Shown: positions 37,192 to 46,320 of the stretch, piece by piece
How the letters are laid out: the number at the start of each line of letters is the position of its first letter
How positions within the stretch are numbered: position 1 is the first letter of the stretch
Origin: Bacteroidia bacterium
GTDB taxonomy: Bacteria; Bacteroidota; Bacteroidia; Bacteroidales; GWA2-32-17
Assembly: GCA_016218155.1 (NCBI GenBank)
Contig: JACREQ010000034.1
Span: forward strand, 1-64,000
Direction: 5' to 3'
DNA: 64,000 bases
Position numbers and translations under genes: made by a program
Notes under the pieces: generated by a model
Told to the model about the DNA's origin: nothing
Database searches by the model: none
What the model saw: only the letters and a program-made list of their open reading frames with translations

Positions 37192-37493
37192 TTGATTGTG
37201 CACTTTGAAATACACTCAATAATTTCTGATAATCTATCGTGTTTTAAAAAATAGAAAGTGTTTTTTCCTTTTCGTTTTGAAGTAAGTACACCTTTACTTT
37301 TTAATATACCTAAATGATGAGATGTTGTAGATTGTTCTATGCTTAATAACTCATGTATCTCAGTTACGGTTAAAAGTTTTCCATCCTCTAATAATCCAAG
37401 TATTGCAATTCTCATTGGGTGTGCAATTGCTTTAAGCATTTCAGAAGCAGAGTTAAGTTGCTCAACGTTAAGGTATTTAACTTTAGTAGTCAT
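37188..37493 (-). CDS. ArsR-family transcriptional regulator
   Basis: A 101-residue winged-helix DNA-binding protein. The helix-turn-helix spans about 42-66 with recognition helix SIEQSTTSHHLGILKSKG, followed by the wing SKRKGKNTFYFL. The usual ArsR arsenic motif (ELCVCDL) is absent; the only cysteines are Cys94 and Cys98 near the C-terminus. The inducer is therefore unknown. A 16-base perfect palindrome 57 bases upstream is a candidate operator. It ends on TTAA shared with the porin stop. Confidence 0.92.
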   Translation of the reverse strand: MTTKVKYLNVEQLNSASEMLKAIAHPMRIAILGLLEDGKLLTVTEIHELLSIEQSTTSHHLGILKSKGVLTSKRKGKNTFYFLKHDRLSEIIECISKCTIN

Positions 37494-37549
37494 ATTGATT
37501 ATATTATATTAGTAAGAATCCAATTATATAAATATGTATTACCTATAAA

Positions 37550-37565
37550 TATGATAATTATCATA
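37550..37565. promoter_or_regulatory. 16-base perfect palindrome, candidate operator
   Basis: TATGATAATTATCATA reads the same on both strands and lies between the divergent ArsR gene (start 37493) and the polyprenyl synthase gene (37719). Position and symmetry suit binding by the ArsR-type dimer or by a Fur-like protein. Confidence 0.5.
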
Positions 37566-37697
37566 CGCATAACTTGTTTTTCAGCACTTTTATGCTATTT
37601 TACTTATATGTTAACATATTTATAAAACTCGATATGTAAAGTTGAAACAAAATTTCATTAAAAAATAATTTTTAGCCAACGATTTTAAAGAAATAAC

Positions 37698-37705
37698 TAT
37701 ATTTG
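37698..37705 (+). promoter_or_regulatory. -7 box of the polyprenyl synthase gene
   Basis: TATATTTG fits TAnnTTTG and lies 13 bases before the ATG. A TTTAG about 22 bases upstream is a weak -33. The leader would be under 10 bases. Confidence 0.5.
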
Positions 37706-37718
37706 ATGAAGAACTTTT

Positions 37719-38693
37719 ATGGTATCATTAAATCAAATTAAGGCTCCTGTAAAGGACGAGTTAGGTGAGTTTGAAAGCTACTTCCGTAATTACGTGAAAA
37801 GTAATGTTGCGTTATTAAACATTATTACACGTTATGTTTTAAAAAGTAAGGGCAAACAAATGCGACCATTACTTGTTTTTTTAACAGCAAAACTTATCGG
37901 AAAAGTTAATCCTTCAACATTTCATGCAGCTTCATTAATCGAATTAATGCATACTGCAACACTTATTCACGATGATGTTGTTGATGAATCTTATCAGAGA
38001 AGAGGATTTTTATCTGTAAATGCTCTTTGGAGAAATAAAATATCAGTACTAATTGGCGATTATTTGCTCGCAAAAGGACTTTTGTTAGCTGTTGATAATT
38101 CAGAATTTGAATTGCTTAGAACTGTTTCTGATGCTGTAAAAGAAATGAGTGAGGGAGAATTATTGCAGATTGAAAAAGCAAGAAAGCTTGATATAAATGA
38201 AGATTTATATTTTGAAATAATCAGAAAGAAAACCGCAATGCTTATTTCTGCAAGTTCTGTTGGAGGGGCACAATCGGCAGGAGCTTCCAAAGAAGATGCA
38301 ATGAAAATGAAAACTTTTGGCGAATATTTAGGTATTGCTTTTCAGATTAAAGACGATCTTTTTGATTATTCAGCAGGAAATAAAACCGGGAAACCAGCAG
38401 GAAATGATATCAGAGAAAAGAAAGTAACCTTACCACTTATATTTGCTTTAAGACAATCATCAAGCAGCGAGAAAAGAAAAATTTTAAAAATAGTTGCATC
38501 AAAAGAACCCGGAAATTCAGGATTAAATACTGTTGTGGAATTTGTTAAAATTAATGGTGGTTTCGACTATGCAGTAAGTAAAATGGAAGAGTATAAAAAT
38601 AAAGCGATTGATATTTTAAATACTTTTCCTGAAAATGACGCCAGAACCGCTTTACAGGAATTTGTTATTTACGCAACAAATAGAGATAAATAA
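37719..38693 (+). CDS. trans-polyprenyl diphosphate synthase
   Basis: It extends an allylic diphosphate with isopentenyl diphosphate units, probably to the octaprenyl or longer chains used for menaquinone. The first Asp-rich motif is IHDDVVDES (near residue 84) and the second KDDLFDY (near 212). GKQMRPLLVF and GDYLLAKG are typical. It has 324 residues. The residues before the first DDxxD do not permit a confident chain-length call. It stands alone between divergent and downstream genes. Confidence 0.93.
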   Translation: MVSLNQIKAPVKDELGEFESYFRNYVKSNVALLNIITRYVLKSKGKQMRPLLVFLTAKLIGKVNPSTFHAASLIELMHTATLIHDDVVDESYQRRGFLSVNALWRNKISVLIGDYLLAKGLLLAVDNSEFELLRTVSDAVKEMSEGELLQIEKARKLDINEDLYFEIIRKKTAMLISASSVGGAQSAGASKEDAMKMKTFGEYLGIAFQIKDDLFDYSAGNKTGKPAGNDIREKKVTLPLIFALRQSSSSEKRKILKIVASKEPGNSGLNTVVEFVKINGGFDYAVSKMEEYKNKAIDILNTFPENDARTALQEFVIYATNRDK

Positions 38694-38740
38694 TTAAAAT
38701 AAACTCCTTCAATAAAAGTTCTTTATATTAAAATTTTAAT

Positions 38741-39436
38741 ATGAAAATAAATAAATATTCTCTTGCAGTATTAATTCTGTTGCTTTCATATAATTTAAGT
38801 TTTTCGCAACAATTAACACCAACAGAAACTAAAGCACTTTTAGAAGTTTCTGTAACAAATTTCTCGGGCAAGCCACTGCCAAAAGAAATAATTGATTTTG
38901 TTGGTAAAAAAAATAAAACACCTTTAACCGTAACAACAGATAAAGATGGTAAAGCCAAAGTTCTCTTGCCGGAGGGTGATATTTATGATGTAAAATACCG
39001 TGATTTTATGGAACAGGTAAACTATACGCAGGTTGACATTCCTACAGAATTAGGGGCATTAACATACCAGTTAGATATAAAATTTGAACCTGAAAAAGTA
39101 TTTACTCTTAAAGATGTTCATTTTGAAACTGCAAAAGCAACATTAACTTCAAATTCTTTTGCATCATTAAATGATCTTGTTGGTGCTTTAAAAGCCAATC
39201 CAACAATGGTAATTGAGATTGCAGGACATACTGATAATGTTGGTACTGACGAAACAAATAATACCCTTTCTCAGGAAAGAGCAAATTCTGTAATGAAATA
39301 TCTGATATCAAAAGGTATAGCCGCAAACAGAGTTAGTGCAAAGGGTTATGGCTCATCGCAATCAGTTGCTTCAAATAAAGATGAAGCCGGCAGGCAACAA
39401 AATAGAAGGACAGAAGTAAGGATAATAAAGGAATAA
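38741..39436 (+). CDS. OmpA-family peptidoglycan-binding protein
   Basis: A 231-residue protein with a signal peptide ending near LSFSQ. The N-terminal half is a beta-sandwich-like domain in which PLTVTTDKDGKAKVLLPEG resembles carboxypeptidase-regulatory/Ig-like folds. The C-terminal half (about 120-231) is an OmpA domain: DVHFETAKATL, IAGHTDNVG, LSQERANSVMKYL and GRQQNRRTEV, the last carrying the diaminopimelate-binding Asp/Arg type residues. It should tether the outer membrane to peptidoglycan. Confidence 0.92.
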   Translation: MKINKYSLAVLILLLSYNLSFSQQLTPTETKALLEVSVTNFSGKPLPKEIIDFVGKKNKTPLTVTTDKDGKAKVLLPEGDIYDVKYRDFMEQVNYTQVDIPTELGALTYQLDIKFEPEKVFTLKDVHFETAKATLTSNSFASLNDLVGALKANPTMVIEIAGHTDNVGTDETNNTLSQERANSVMKYLISKGIAANRVSAKGYGSSQSVASNKDEAGRQQNRRTEVRIIKE

Positions 39437-39499
39437 CTTATATCCACTAATATAACAGAATAAATACAACTTAATATTATTAATAAATCTGTACTAATA

Positions 39500-39530
39500 T
39501 TGTTCTTTTTTCAATAAAATGATACATTTG
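39500..39530 (+). promoter_or_regulatory. promoter of the GT2/methyltransferase pair
   Basis: TTG (39500-39502) and TACATTTG (39523-39530) are 20 bases apart. The ATG is at 39561, giving a leader of about 25 bases. Confidence 0.6.
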
Positions 39531-39560
39531 TGAAAATTCTTTTAATTTTTAAAAGACTTA

Positions 39561-40307
39561 ATGATTTCAGGAAAAAAAATTATTGTTGTAATGCCTGCAT
39601 ATAATGCAGAGAAAACTCTGGAAACTACATTCAGAGAAATTCCTTTTGATATTGTTGATGATGTAATTGTTGTTGATGATGCAAGCAAAGACAATACTTT
39701 TGAGGTTGCAAAAAAAATAGGAATTAATCATGTAATTAAGCACGAAAAAAATAAAGGTTACGGAGGTAATCAAAAAACCTGTTACGACACTGCGTTAGAT
39801 TTAGGTGCAGATATAGTAATTATGGTACACCCCGATTACCAGTACACACCTAAGCTTATTCCATCTATGAGTTATTTGTTGTCTGATGGACTTTTTCACG
39901 TTGTGATGGGATCAAGAATTTTAGGGAAAGGTGCTTTAAAAGGAGGGATGCCATTATATAAATATTTTTTTAACAGAATTCTTACTTTTTCACAGAACTT
40001 TATTATCGGACAAAAGCTTTCCGAGTACCACACAGGTTACAGAGCATTTACCAAAGAGGTTTTGCAAAAAATAAATTATCATGCAAATTCTGACGATTTT
40101 GTTTTTGATAATCAGATGTTGGCTCAGATTTTTTATGCAGGATATGAAATTGCTGAAATAACCTGCCCAACAAAATATTTTACCGATGCTTCCTCAATAA
40201 ATTTCAGTCGTAGTTTTAAATATGGCTTAGGTGTTTTGGGAACCTCATTTAAATACAGATTTCAAAAAATGGGGTTAGCAAATTATTCTATTTTCAAAAA
40301 AGTTTAA
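39561..40307 (+). CDS. family 2 glycosyltransferase
   Basis: A 248-residue GT-A fold enzyme. VVMPAYNAEKTL starts the nucleotide-binding region, VIVVDDASKDNT supplies the first Asp pair, and MVHPDYQYTP takes the place of the DxD metal site (HPD). YHTGYRAFTKEVL is the acceptor-side region seen in dolichol/polyprenyl-phosphate sugar transferases. There are no transmembrane segments, so it acts at the cytoplasmic face. It abuts the methyltransferase gene with no gap, implying a shared role, probably in glycan or glycolipid synthesis. Confidence 0.9.
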   Translation: MISGKKIIVVMPAYNAEKTLETTFREIPFDIVDDVIVVDDASKDNTFEVAKKIGINHVIKHEKNKGYGGNQKTCYDTALDLGADIVIMVHPDYQYTPKLIPSMSYLLSDGLFHVVMGSRILGKGALKGGMPLYKYFFNRILTFSQNFIIGQKLSEYHTGYRAFTKEVLQKINYHANSDDFVFDNQMLAQIFYAGYEIAEITCPTKYFTDASSINFSRSFKYGLGVLGTSFKYRFQKMGLANYSIFKKV

Positions 40308-41291
40308 ATGTCTGAAAACACTAATATTAAAAGCATTTGCGGATACTGTAAAAGTGTAGAGAGTGAAGTTCAGTATAGCACTTTTGATATTTTTGATAAC
40401 AAATTTACAATAAATAAATGCAAAGCTTGTAACGCTTATTATTTGGCTCCGCGCCCTACGCCAGAACAAATTGCACAGGCATATGATTCCTCATATTATG
40501 GTGAAAAGGAAGAAAAATTTTCTTCACCCATGGTTGAGAAAGTTCTTGATTATTTCAGGTCGGGAAGGGCGCGTAGGGTAAGTAAATATTTAAATAGCGG
40601 CGCAAAGATTCTTGATGTTGGTTGTGGCAATGGAAGGTTTTTAAAGTATTTGTTAAACTACGGTTCTTTTGAATTATATGGAACCGAAATGGAAGGAAAT
40701 AGTGCAAAAAGAGCTTCAAGAATAAAAGAAATAAATCTTAAAACAGGAGCATTAAATTCTGATGATTTTCAGAATGACTTTTTTGATGCGATCTCATTAT
40801 TTCATGTGTTTGAGCATCTTGCGGAGCCAAAAGAAACTTTGGAAACAATTAGCAAAATAGTTAAACCAGGTGGTGTGGCAGTATTTTCTTTTCCAAATAT
40901 TGCAAGTTTTCAGGCAAAATATTTTAAGGGAAAGTGGTTGCATTTAGATCCACCACGTCATTTATTCTTTTTTAACCCTAAGGATTTTATTAAATTAATG
41001 AACAATTATGGGTTTTCAGTTATTTCAAAGCATAATGTTTCGTTTGAACAGAACCCTTTTGGAATGGTTCAAAGTTTATTGAATCTCACAACAAAAAAAC
41101 GTGAAGTTTTATTTGAATCGCTAAAAGGAAATAAAAACTATATAAAAGAGTATTCAAAAATCAATATCCTTTTTCAGAAACTATTCTTTGCTTTTACTAT
41201 GCCTTTTTTTGCATTTAGCGATCTTATTGCTGCAATGTTTGGAAAATCTGCAACTATCGAGATTAGTTTCAGAAAAAATCATAAAGTGTAA
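40308..41291 (+). CDS. SAM methyltransferase with N-terminal zinc-finger-like segment
   Basis: A 327-residue protein. The N-terminus has CGYC and CKAC pairs separated by about 27 residues, a likely zinc site of a kind seen before some Methyltransf_23 domains in surface-glycan clusters. The SAM motif is ILDVGCGNGRFL, followed by FHVFEHL and VKPGGVAVFSFPN. The C-terminus has a hydrophobic stretch (LFFAFTMPFFAFSDLIAAMF) that may be an amphipathic or membrane-associated helix. Directly adjacent to the GT2 gene, it may methylate its product. Confidence 0.88.
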   Translation: MSENTNIKSICGYCKSVESEVQYSTFDIFDNKFTINKCKACNAYYLAPRPTPEQIAQAYDSSYYGEKEEKFSSPMVEKVLDYFRSGRARRVSKYLNSGAKILDVGCGNGRFLKYLLNYGSFELYGTEMEGNSAKRASRIKEINLKTGALNSDDFQNDFFDAISLFHVFEHLAEPKETLETISKIVKPGGVAVFSFPNIASFQAKYFKGKWLHLDPPRHLFFFNPKDFIKLMNNYGFSVISKHNVSFEQNPFGMVQSLLNLTTKKREVLFESLKGNKNYIKEYSKINILFQKLFFAFTMPFFAFSDLIAAMFGKSATIEISFRKNHKV

Positions 41292-41345
41292 TTTGTCATT
41301 CATTTTTGCTACATTTATTTTTTACTTTGTATTAAACATTATTGT

Positions 41346-42548
41346 ATGAATAAAGGTAGAGATTCAAAGCCACATATTGGTATTTACGGCAGAAGAAATA
41401 ACGGAAAAAGCTCATTAATAAATTGCCTTACCGGTCAGGATATTGCAATAGTATCTGATATTGCTGGAACTACAACCGACCCTGTAAAAAAGTCGTATGA
41501 AATTACAGATTTTGGTCCGGTTATATTAATTGATACCGCAGGTATTGACGATATTGGGCAAATAGGCGAAAAAAGAATTTCAAAAACTTTAGCCACAATA
41601 AAAACTATTGATCTGGCATTATTAATTGTAGCCGAAAATATATTTGATGATTTTGAATTAAAATTAATAGAAGAATTTAATAAATATGATATTCCGTACA
41701 TTGTTATTTATAATAAAGTGGACGTTGTTAAACCAACAAAAGAATATCTTGGAAAATTACAGGAATTAACAAAACAAAGTGTAATAAAATTTTCTGCCAA
41801 AGACCCTGAAAATATAGATGAAATATTGAACCAGATAAGAATTGCTGTTCCCGAAAATGCTTTTAAAATAAAACCTTTATTCGAGGGACTTGTAAATCAG
41901 GGCGATTTTGTTTTATTAATTACTCCCGTTGATACAGAGGCACCAGAAGGAAGAATGATTTTACCTCAAATGCAGGCTGTAAGAGGGGTACTTGATAAAT
42001 ATGGAATTTGCATAGTACTTAAAGAAACGGAAGTAGAGTATTTTTTTAAAACAACAAAAATTCCGATAAAACTTGCTGTTACCGACAGTCAACTATTTGG
42101 TAAGATAGATAAAATTATCCCCGAAAACATTCCACTTACTGGTTTTAGCGTTTTATTGGCAAGAAATAAAGGCGATTTTGATTCCTACATGCAGGGAACT
42201 CCTGAAATAAGCAATCTTAAAGATGGCGACAGAGTTTTAATTCTTGAGTCGTGCTCACATCATGTTACTTGCGATGATATTGGAAGGTTCAAAATCCCAA
42301 ATTGGTTAAAAAAATTCACTAATAAAAAACTGGAATTTGAAGTTGTTAGCGGTTTAGCCAGTTTCCCCCGCCCGATTAATGAATATGCTTTAGTTGTTCA
42401 GTGTGGTGCATGTATGATTACAAATAAGCAACTTAAGAGCAGGTTACAGCAGTTTAAAGATTTGAATATTCCGGTTACAAATTATGGAATGGCGATTGCT
42501 TATACAAATGGAATTTATAATAGGGCAATTGAACCCTTTATTAGTTAA
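41346..42548 (+). CDS. hydF: [FeFe]-hydrogenase maturation GTPase HydF
   Basis: The scaffold on which the diiron subcluster of the H-cluster is assembled before transfer to HydA. The N-terminal GTPase has G1 GRRNNGKSS (15-23), the DTAGI switch and NKVD. The C-terminal cluster-binding domain has Cys303-Ser-His305 and Cys353-Gly-Ala-Cys356. The family motif is CxH, 46-53 residues, HCxxC; here the residue before Cys353 is Gln352 rather than His. At 400 residues it is normal length. HydE, HydG and the hydrogenase itself are not in the window. Confidence 0.93.
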   Translation: MNKGRDSKPHIGIYGRRNNGKSSLINCLTGQDIAIVSDIAGTTTDPVKKSYEITDFGPVILIDTAGIDDIGQIGEKRISKTLATIKTIDLALLIVAENIFDDFELKLIEEFNKYDIPYIVIYNKVDVVKPTKEYLGKLQELTKQSVIKFSAKDPENIDEILNQIRIAVPENAFKIKPLFEGLVNQGDFVLLITPVDTEAPEGRMILPQMQAVRGVLDKYGICIVLKETEVEYFFKTTKIPIKLAVTDSQLFGKIDKIIPENIPLTGFSVLLARNKGDFDSYMQGTPEISNLKDGDRVLILESCSHHVTCDDIGRFKIPNWLKKFTNKKLEFEVVSGLASFPRPINEYALVVQCGACMITNKQLKSRLQQFKDLNIPVTNYGMAIAYTNGIYNRAIEPFIS

Positions 42549-42592
42549 TAAGTATAAAGCTCAAAGTATAAAGTTAAAAGTATAGAGTTGTT
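42549..42592. repeat. short AAAGTATAAAG-type simple repeats
   Basis: Units like AAGTATAAAG and AAAGTTAAAAG recur imperfectly just after hydF. Closely similar units occur at 54115-54190 inside a signal-peptide coding region. Confidence 0.5.
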
Positions 42593-42681
42593 TAGGTGGA
42601 GCTCAATTTTTATTAATTTTGTATTTATTCTTATTTCCTATAAGTTTGTCAATAATTTTAAGGAATAAACGTTAAATCATT

Positions 42682-43149
42682 ATGCAAAGAATAGCAATTT
42701 TTCCCGGCTCGTTTGATCCAATAACTAAAGGTCATGAATCTGTTGTGAAAAGAGCATTGCCTCTTTTTGATAAAATTATAATAGCAATAGGTGTAAATGC
42801 CGAAAAAAAAGATTCGTTTTTTTCACTTGAGAAAAGGATAGAGTGGATTAAACAGACATTTAAAAATGAACCTAATGTTGAGGTAATGGAGTATTCGGGT
42901 CTTACTGTCGATTTTTGTAAAAAAATGAATGCAAGATTTATTTTACGTGGATTAAGAACTTCTGCCGATTTTGAATTTGAACGTGCTATTGCACAAACAA
43001 ATCGCTTTTTAGCAAATAATATTGAAACTATATTTCTTTTGACAACTCCCGAACATACACCAATAAACAGCACAATTGTAAGAGAAGTTTATAAAAATGG
43101 AGGAGATGCCAGCTTATTTGTGCCCGATGGAATAATTTTAAAACAGTAA
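42682..43149 (+). CDS. coaD: pantetheine-phosphate adenylyltransferase
   Basis: It makes dephospho-CoA from ATP and 4'-phosphopantetheine, the fourth step of CoA synthesis. The nucleotidylyltransferase motif T15-K-G-H18 lies in GSFDPITKGHE. RGLRTSADFEFE and the C-terminal INSTIVREV (ISSTxxRE-like) are typical of CoaD. At 155 residues it has the usual length. The next gene starts one base after its stop. Confidence 0.97.
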   Translation: MQRIAIFPGSFDPITKGHESVVKRALPLFDKIIIAIGVNAEKKDSFFSLEKRIEWIKQTFKNEPNVEVMEYSGLTVDFCKKMNARFILRGLRTSADFEFERAIAQTNRFLANNIETIFLLTTPEHTPINSTIVREVYKNGGDASLFVPDGIILKQ

Positions 43150-43150
43150 A

Positions 43151-44575
43151 ATGCCACTTACAAAATACATTTTTAGTATATTTTGTTTTTTGTTTGCTGT
43201 ACAAATATTTGCGCAAAACACATCAGTTTATTTTAATCATAAATCTTATGCCGGTGATAGTATTTATATTGTTACTAAAGCAGATTATATTTCAAATAGT
43301 CCGGATACAATTTCTCGTGGAAAGGTAAGCCCCGAAGGTGTTTTTAGTTGTTCTTTAAATTTAAAAAACACTATTTTTGTTAATGTCCCTTTAGATTATT
43401 TTAATCTTACATTTTATATAGAGCCTGGAAAAACTTATAATATTCAGTTTCCACCTAAAAAGAAGCTCTCTGTTGCTGATGAACTTAATCCATATTTTGA
43501 GCCTGTTGATATTATTCCGGGTATTGAAAATGCAGATTCTTCAGAAATTAATAATGTCATCAGTTTATTTGATGAAGAATATAATAAGTTTCTAGCCAAT
43601 AGCTTTGTAAAGGCATACTATACAGCAAAAAAATCTTTTGCCGATTCGGCAATTGCATCAATAGAAAAAAAGTTTAAATGGAGTAATAATTTGTTCTTCA
43701 ATTCATATAAGGAGTATAAGCTAAATTTGTTGAGGTTTATGGCTTATGAGCGTGAAAGCGACTATATTATAAAAGAAACTTTTAATAAAAACCCGTTGTA
43801 TTTAACAAATACAGCATATATGGAAGCATTTAATCGTGTTTTTGCACATTATTTTTCAGTAGCAGCAACAAAAACATGGGGAGCTAATTTATTTGAAGAT
43901 ATTGCAAAAGCTAAGAGTCCATTTGATATTAAACAAACATTAAGAAAAAATCCGGCTATAACAAATGATACATTAATGGACTTGATTATTCTGAAGGGAT
44001 TGCATGATGCTTTTTATGACAATATGACTACAGAATACAAGGCATTTCCAAGAAAGCAACTATTAATGACTTTAGATTCTATGGCAATTACTGCTAAGAC
44101 TGCAGACCTAAAGAAAATTGCAGTTAACATTAAGCAGAAAGTCTTTTATTTAATTTCCGGCTCCGATGCTCCTTCTTTTGCATTATTAACTCAGGATAGC
44201 GTAAGAATTAACCTTTCCGAATTAAGAGGAAAGTATCTTTATGTTAATTTTACTGATTTAAGAAGCTATTCAAATGCAAACGAGATGAGCCTTCTGAAAA
44301 ATATTCTGGCTAAATATTCAAAGAATCTCGATTTGGTAACAATATGTTGTAATGGATCTGTTGCAAAAACAAGAGAGTATTGCAAAACCAATGGATATAG
44401 CTGGTATTTTTTAACCCCGGAAAACACAAAAAAGATAAAAAGCCTTTATAACGTTAAGGCTACACCATCATATTTTTTAATTGATCCGTACGGAAAAATA
44501 GTTTTGTCGCCTGCACCTGCACCTGATGCAAATTTCGATGGTGTTTTTAATTCTATATTGAGAGGAAGAAACTAA
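43151..44575 (+). CDS. secreted thioredoxin-fold protein lacking the CxxC pair
   Basis: A 474-residue protein with a signal peptide ending near QIFAQ. The N-terminal region resembles the beta domain common before TlpA-like modules, and a long helical middle follows. The C-terminal 135 residues look like an AhpC/TSA or TlpA fold: GSDAPSFALLTQDSVRINLSEL, YLYVNFT, and the cis-proline strand KATPSYFLIDPYGKIV. Where the redox CxxC should sit after YVNFT the sequence is DLRSYSNANEM, without cysteine. It is probably not a disulfide reductase. It is cotranscribed with coaD. Confidence 0.8.
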   Translation: MPLTKYIFSIFCFLFAVQIFAQNTSVYFNHKSYAGDSIYIVTKADYISNSPDTISRGKVSPEGVFSCSLNLKNTIFVNVPLDYFNLTFYIEPGKTYNIQFPPKKKLSVADELNPYFEPVDIIPGIENADSSEINNVISLFDEEYNKFLANSFVKAYYTAKKSFADSAIASIEKKFKWSNNLFFNSYKEYKLNLLRFMAYERESDYIIKETFNKNPLYLTNTAYMEAFNRVFAHYFSVAATKTWGANLFEDIAKAKSPFDIKQTLRKNPAITNDTLMDLIILKGLHDAFYDNMTTEYKAFPRKQLLMTLDSMAITAKTADLKKIAVNIKQKVFYLISGSDAPSFALLTQDSVRINLSELRGKYLYVNFTDLRSYSNANEMSLLKNILAKYSKNLDLVTICCNGSVAKTREYCKTNGYSWYFLTPENTKKIKSLYNVKATPSYFLIDPYGKIVLSPAPAPDANFDGVFNSILRGRN

Positions 44576-44683
44576 TTTAATAAATAGAAGAATAAATTAG
44601 TTGCAAACAATGATTGGCAGTATGGCTAGTTTTATAAATATTTTACTTACATTCTAACAATTATGTAAGTGCTATCAATGTAA

Positions 44684-45982
44684 TTATAAATCCACTGACA
44701 AATCAAATAATTGAACTAAAACAATAGTGCTTTTATTCTTTTTTATGATAGAAAACTCATAATTATCAAATGTTATTTTTTCCTTAATATTTGGAATTTT
44801 ACCAAATTTTAAAATTAAATACCCTGCCAATGTTTCATATTGATCATCCTTTGTTATAGGGTGAGGCAATAATTCGTTAATGTCATCAATTGTTGCTGAA
44901 GCTAATACGTAAAAAGTATGTTCTGCAATTTTCTCAACAAATGGAATTTCGTTATCATATTCATCTTGAATTTCTCCTACTAATTCCTCTAAAATATCTT
45001 CCATTGTAATAATGCCTTCAGTGCCCCCATATTCATTTACAACCAATGCCATCTGTTGATGTTTCATTTGAAATTCATTGAGAAGTTTTCCGATATTTTT
45101 TGATTCGGGGATAATAAGAATTTGGCGCATAATACTTCTAATATTTATAGGCTCATTTTTTCGCGTTGCTATTAAAATATCTTTTAAATAAACAACACCT
45201 ATAACATTATCCAAATTGTCTTCATAGCAAGGAATTCTTGAATAGCTTTCATTAATAATTTTATTAAGTAAAGTTTCGTTAAATTCATTTATATCCAATG
45301 CAAATACATTAAGCCTTGGAACCATTATTTGTTTGGCTGTTTGTTCAGAAAAATCGAAAGCATTCTTAATTATTTTGTATTCGGCTTGATCAATCTTGCC
45401 ATTTTCTTGTCCCTGTTTAACTAAATATTTTAATTCTTCGCTACTGTGAACGTCAGAACCATGTACAGCAGATATTCCAATGATTTTTAGAATTAAATTG
45501 GCGATATTGTTTAAAATCCATATTACCGGTTTAAACAAATAAAAGAATATTTGTAATGGGTATGCAATAGCTAGAGTTGTTTTTTCTGAACGCTGAATAG
45601 CCAATGACTTTGGAGCAAGTTCTCCAAAAACAATGTGTAAAACAGTAATAATGGCAAACGCAACTGGTAATGCTATGTCATGTGCTAATTCGGGATTGGC
45701 AGCAAGACCAAATAAATGCATTATTTTAATGATTATTTTTGATACTACAGGTTCTCCTATCCAACCTAATCCCAAACTGGCAATTGTTATTCCAAGTTGA
45801 GTAGCGGCAAGGTAACCATCGAGATGTGTAACAATGTGTTTTGAAAGTACAGCAGTACGATTACCCTTCTTGGCTTTTATTTCTAGTTGTGAAGTACGAA
45901 CTTTAACAATTGCAAATTCAGCGGCAACAAAAAAACCATTAAGAAATACAAGTAAAAAAGTAATAAGAATATCTAAAATCAT
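44684..45982 (-). CDS. CNNM/CorC-type membrane protein (hemolysin family)
   Basis: A 432-residue integral membrane protein. Residues 1 to about 190 form a DUF21 domain with four hydrophobic segments and the signature FFVAAEFAIVKVR. A CBS pair follows (about 205-335, with IMVPRLNVFALD and VNEYGGTEGIITMEDILEE). A CorC/HlyC C-terminal domain lies at about 345-430. Family members take part in Mg/Co efflux or transport; the old haemolysin label is misleading. It is a single gene. Confidence 0.93.
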   Translation of the reverse strand: MILDILITFLLVFLNGFFVAAEFAIVKVRTSQLEIKAKKGNRTAVLSKHIVTHLDGYLAATQLGITIASLGLGWIGEPVVSKIIIKIMHLFGLAANPELAHDIALPVAFAIITVLHIVFGELAPKSLAIQRSEKTTLAIAYPLQIFFYLFKPVIWILNNIANLILKIIGISAVHGSDVHSSEELKYLVKQGQENGKIDQAEYKIIKNAFDFSEQTAKQIMVPRLNVFALDINEFNETLLNKIINESYSRIPCYEDNLDNVIGVVYLKDILIATRKNEPINIRSIMRQILIIPESKNIGKLLNEFQMKHQQMALVVNEYGGTEGIITMEDILEELVGEIQDEYDNEIPFVEKIAEHTFYVLASATIDDINELLPHPITKDDQYETLAGYLILKFGKIPNIKEKITFDNYEFSIIKKNKSTIVLVQLFDLSVDL

Positions 45983-46147
45983 TTTTTTCTGCTATAAATA
46001 CAGTACAAAGTTAATCTAAAAAATAATTTAATGTAGAAAATGTTTAAAGGGGTGGTAGTAAAGCTCGTGCATGGCTTAATTTTTTAGTTAGAATAGTCTT
46101 TAAAAAGTTTCTTTAATCAGATTACAAAAAATCTCCCTTTTTTCTTT
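45983..46147. other. intergenic spacer; decayed left end of the cassette-like array
   Basis: No gene is seen. 46006-46013 holds a -7 box (minus strand TAACTTTG) for the CorC-like gene. On the plus strand GTGGTAG near 46050-46060, then CGTGCATGGCTTAA, resemble the arm and core of the repeats at 46865 and 50814, but the GTGTTA core is not intact. Confidence 0.4.
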
Positions 46148-46320
46148 CTAATACTTCTGTATTTCTTCACAGATGCAATAACATCTTTGAGTTAATTTTA
46201 AAATATATTCTACTTTGTAATTTTTTTCGTTTATTATTGTTGGATAGAACTTTATTTTATCAGAATAGGATATTGTCCAAGAATTGTCATCTTTACATTT
46301 GTTTGACACATCTTTTAAAA
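46148..46320 (-). pseudogene. out-of-frame C-terminal extension of the 46722 gene
   Basis: Reading -1 relative to the upstream gene, about 57 codons remain open and end in TAG at 46148-46150. The translation looks protein-like (KDVSNKCKDDNSWTISYS, then LTQRCYCICEEIQ). One lost base in the A4 or T4 run at 46317-46325 would explain the early stop. Confidence 0.5.
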
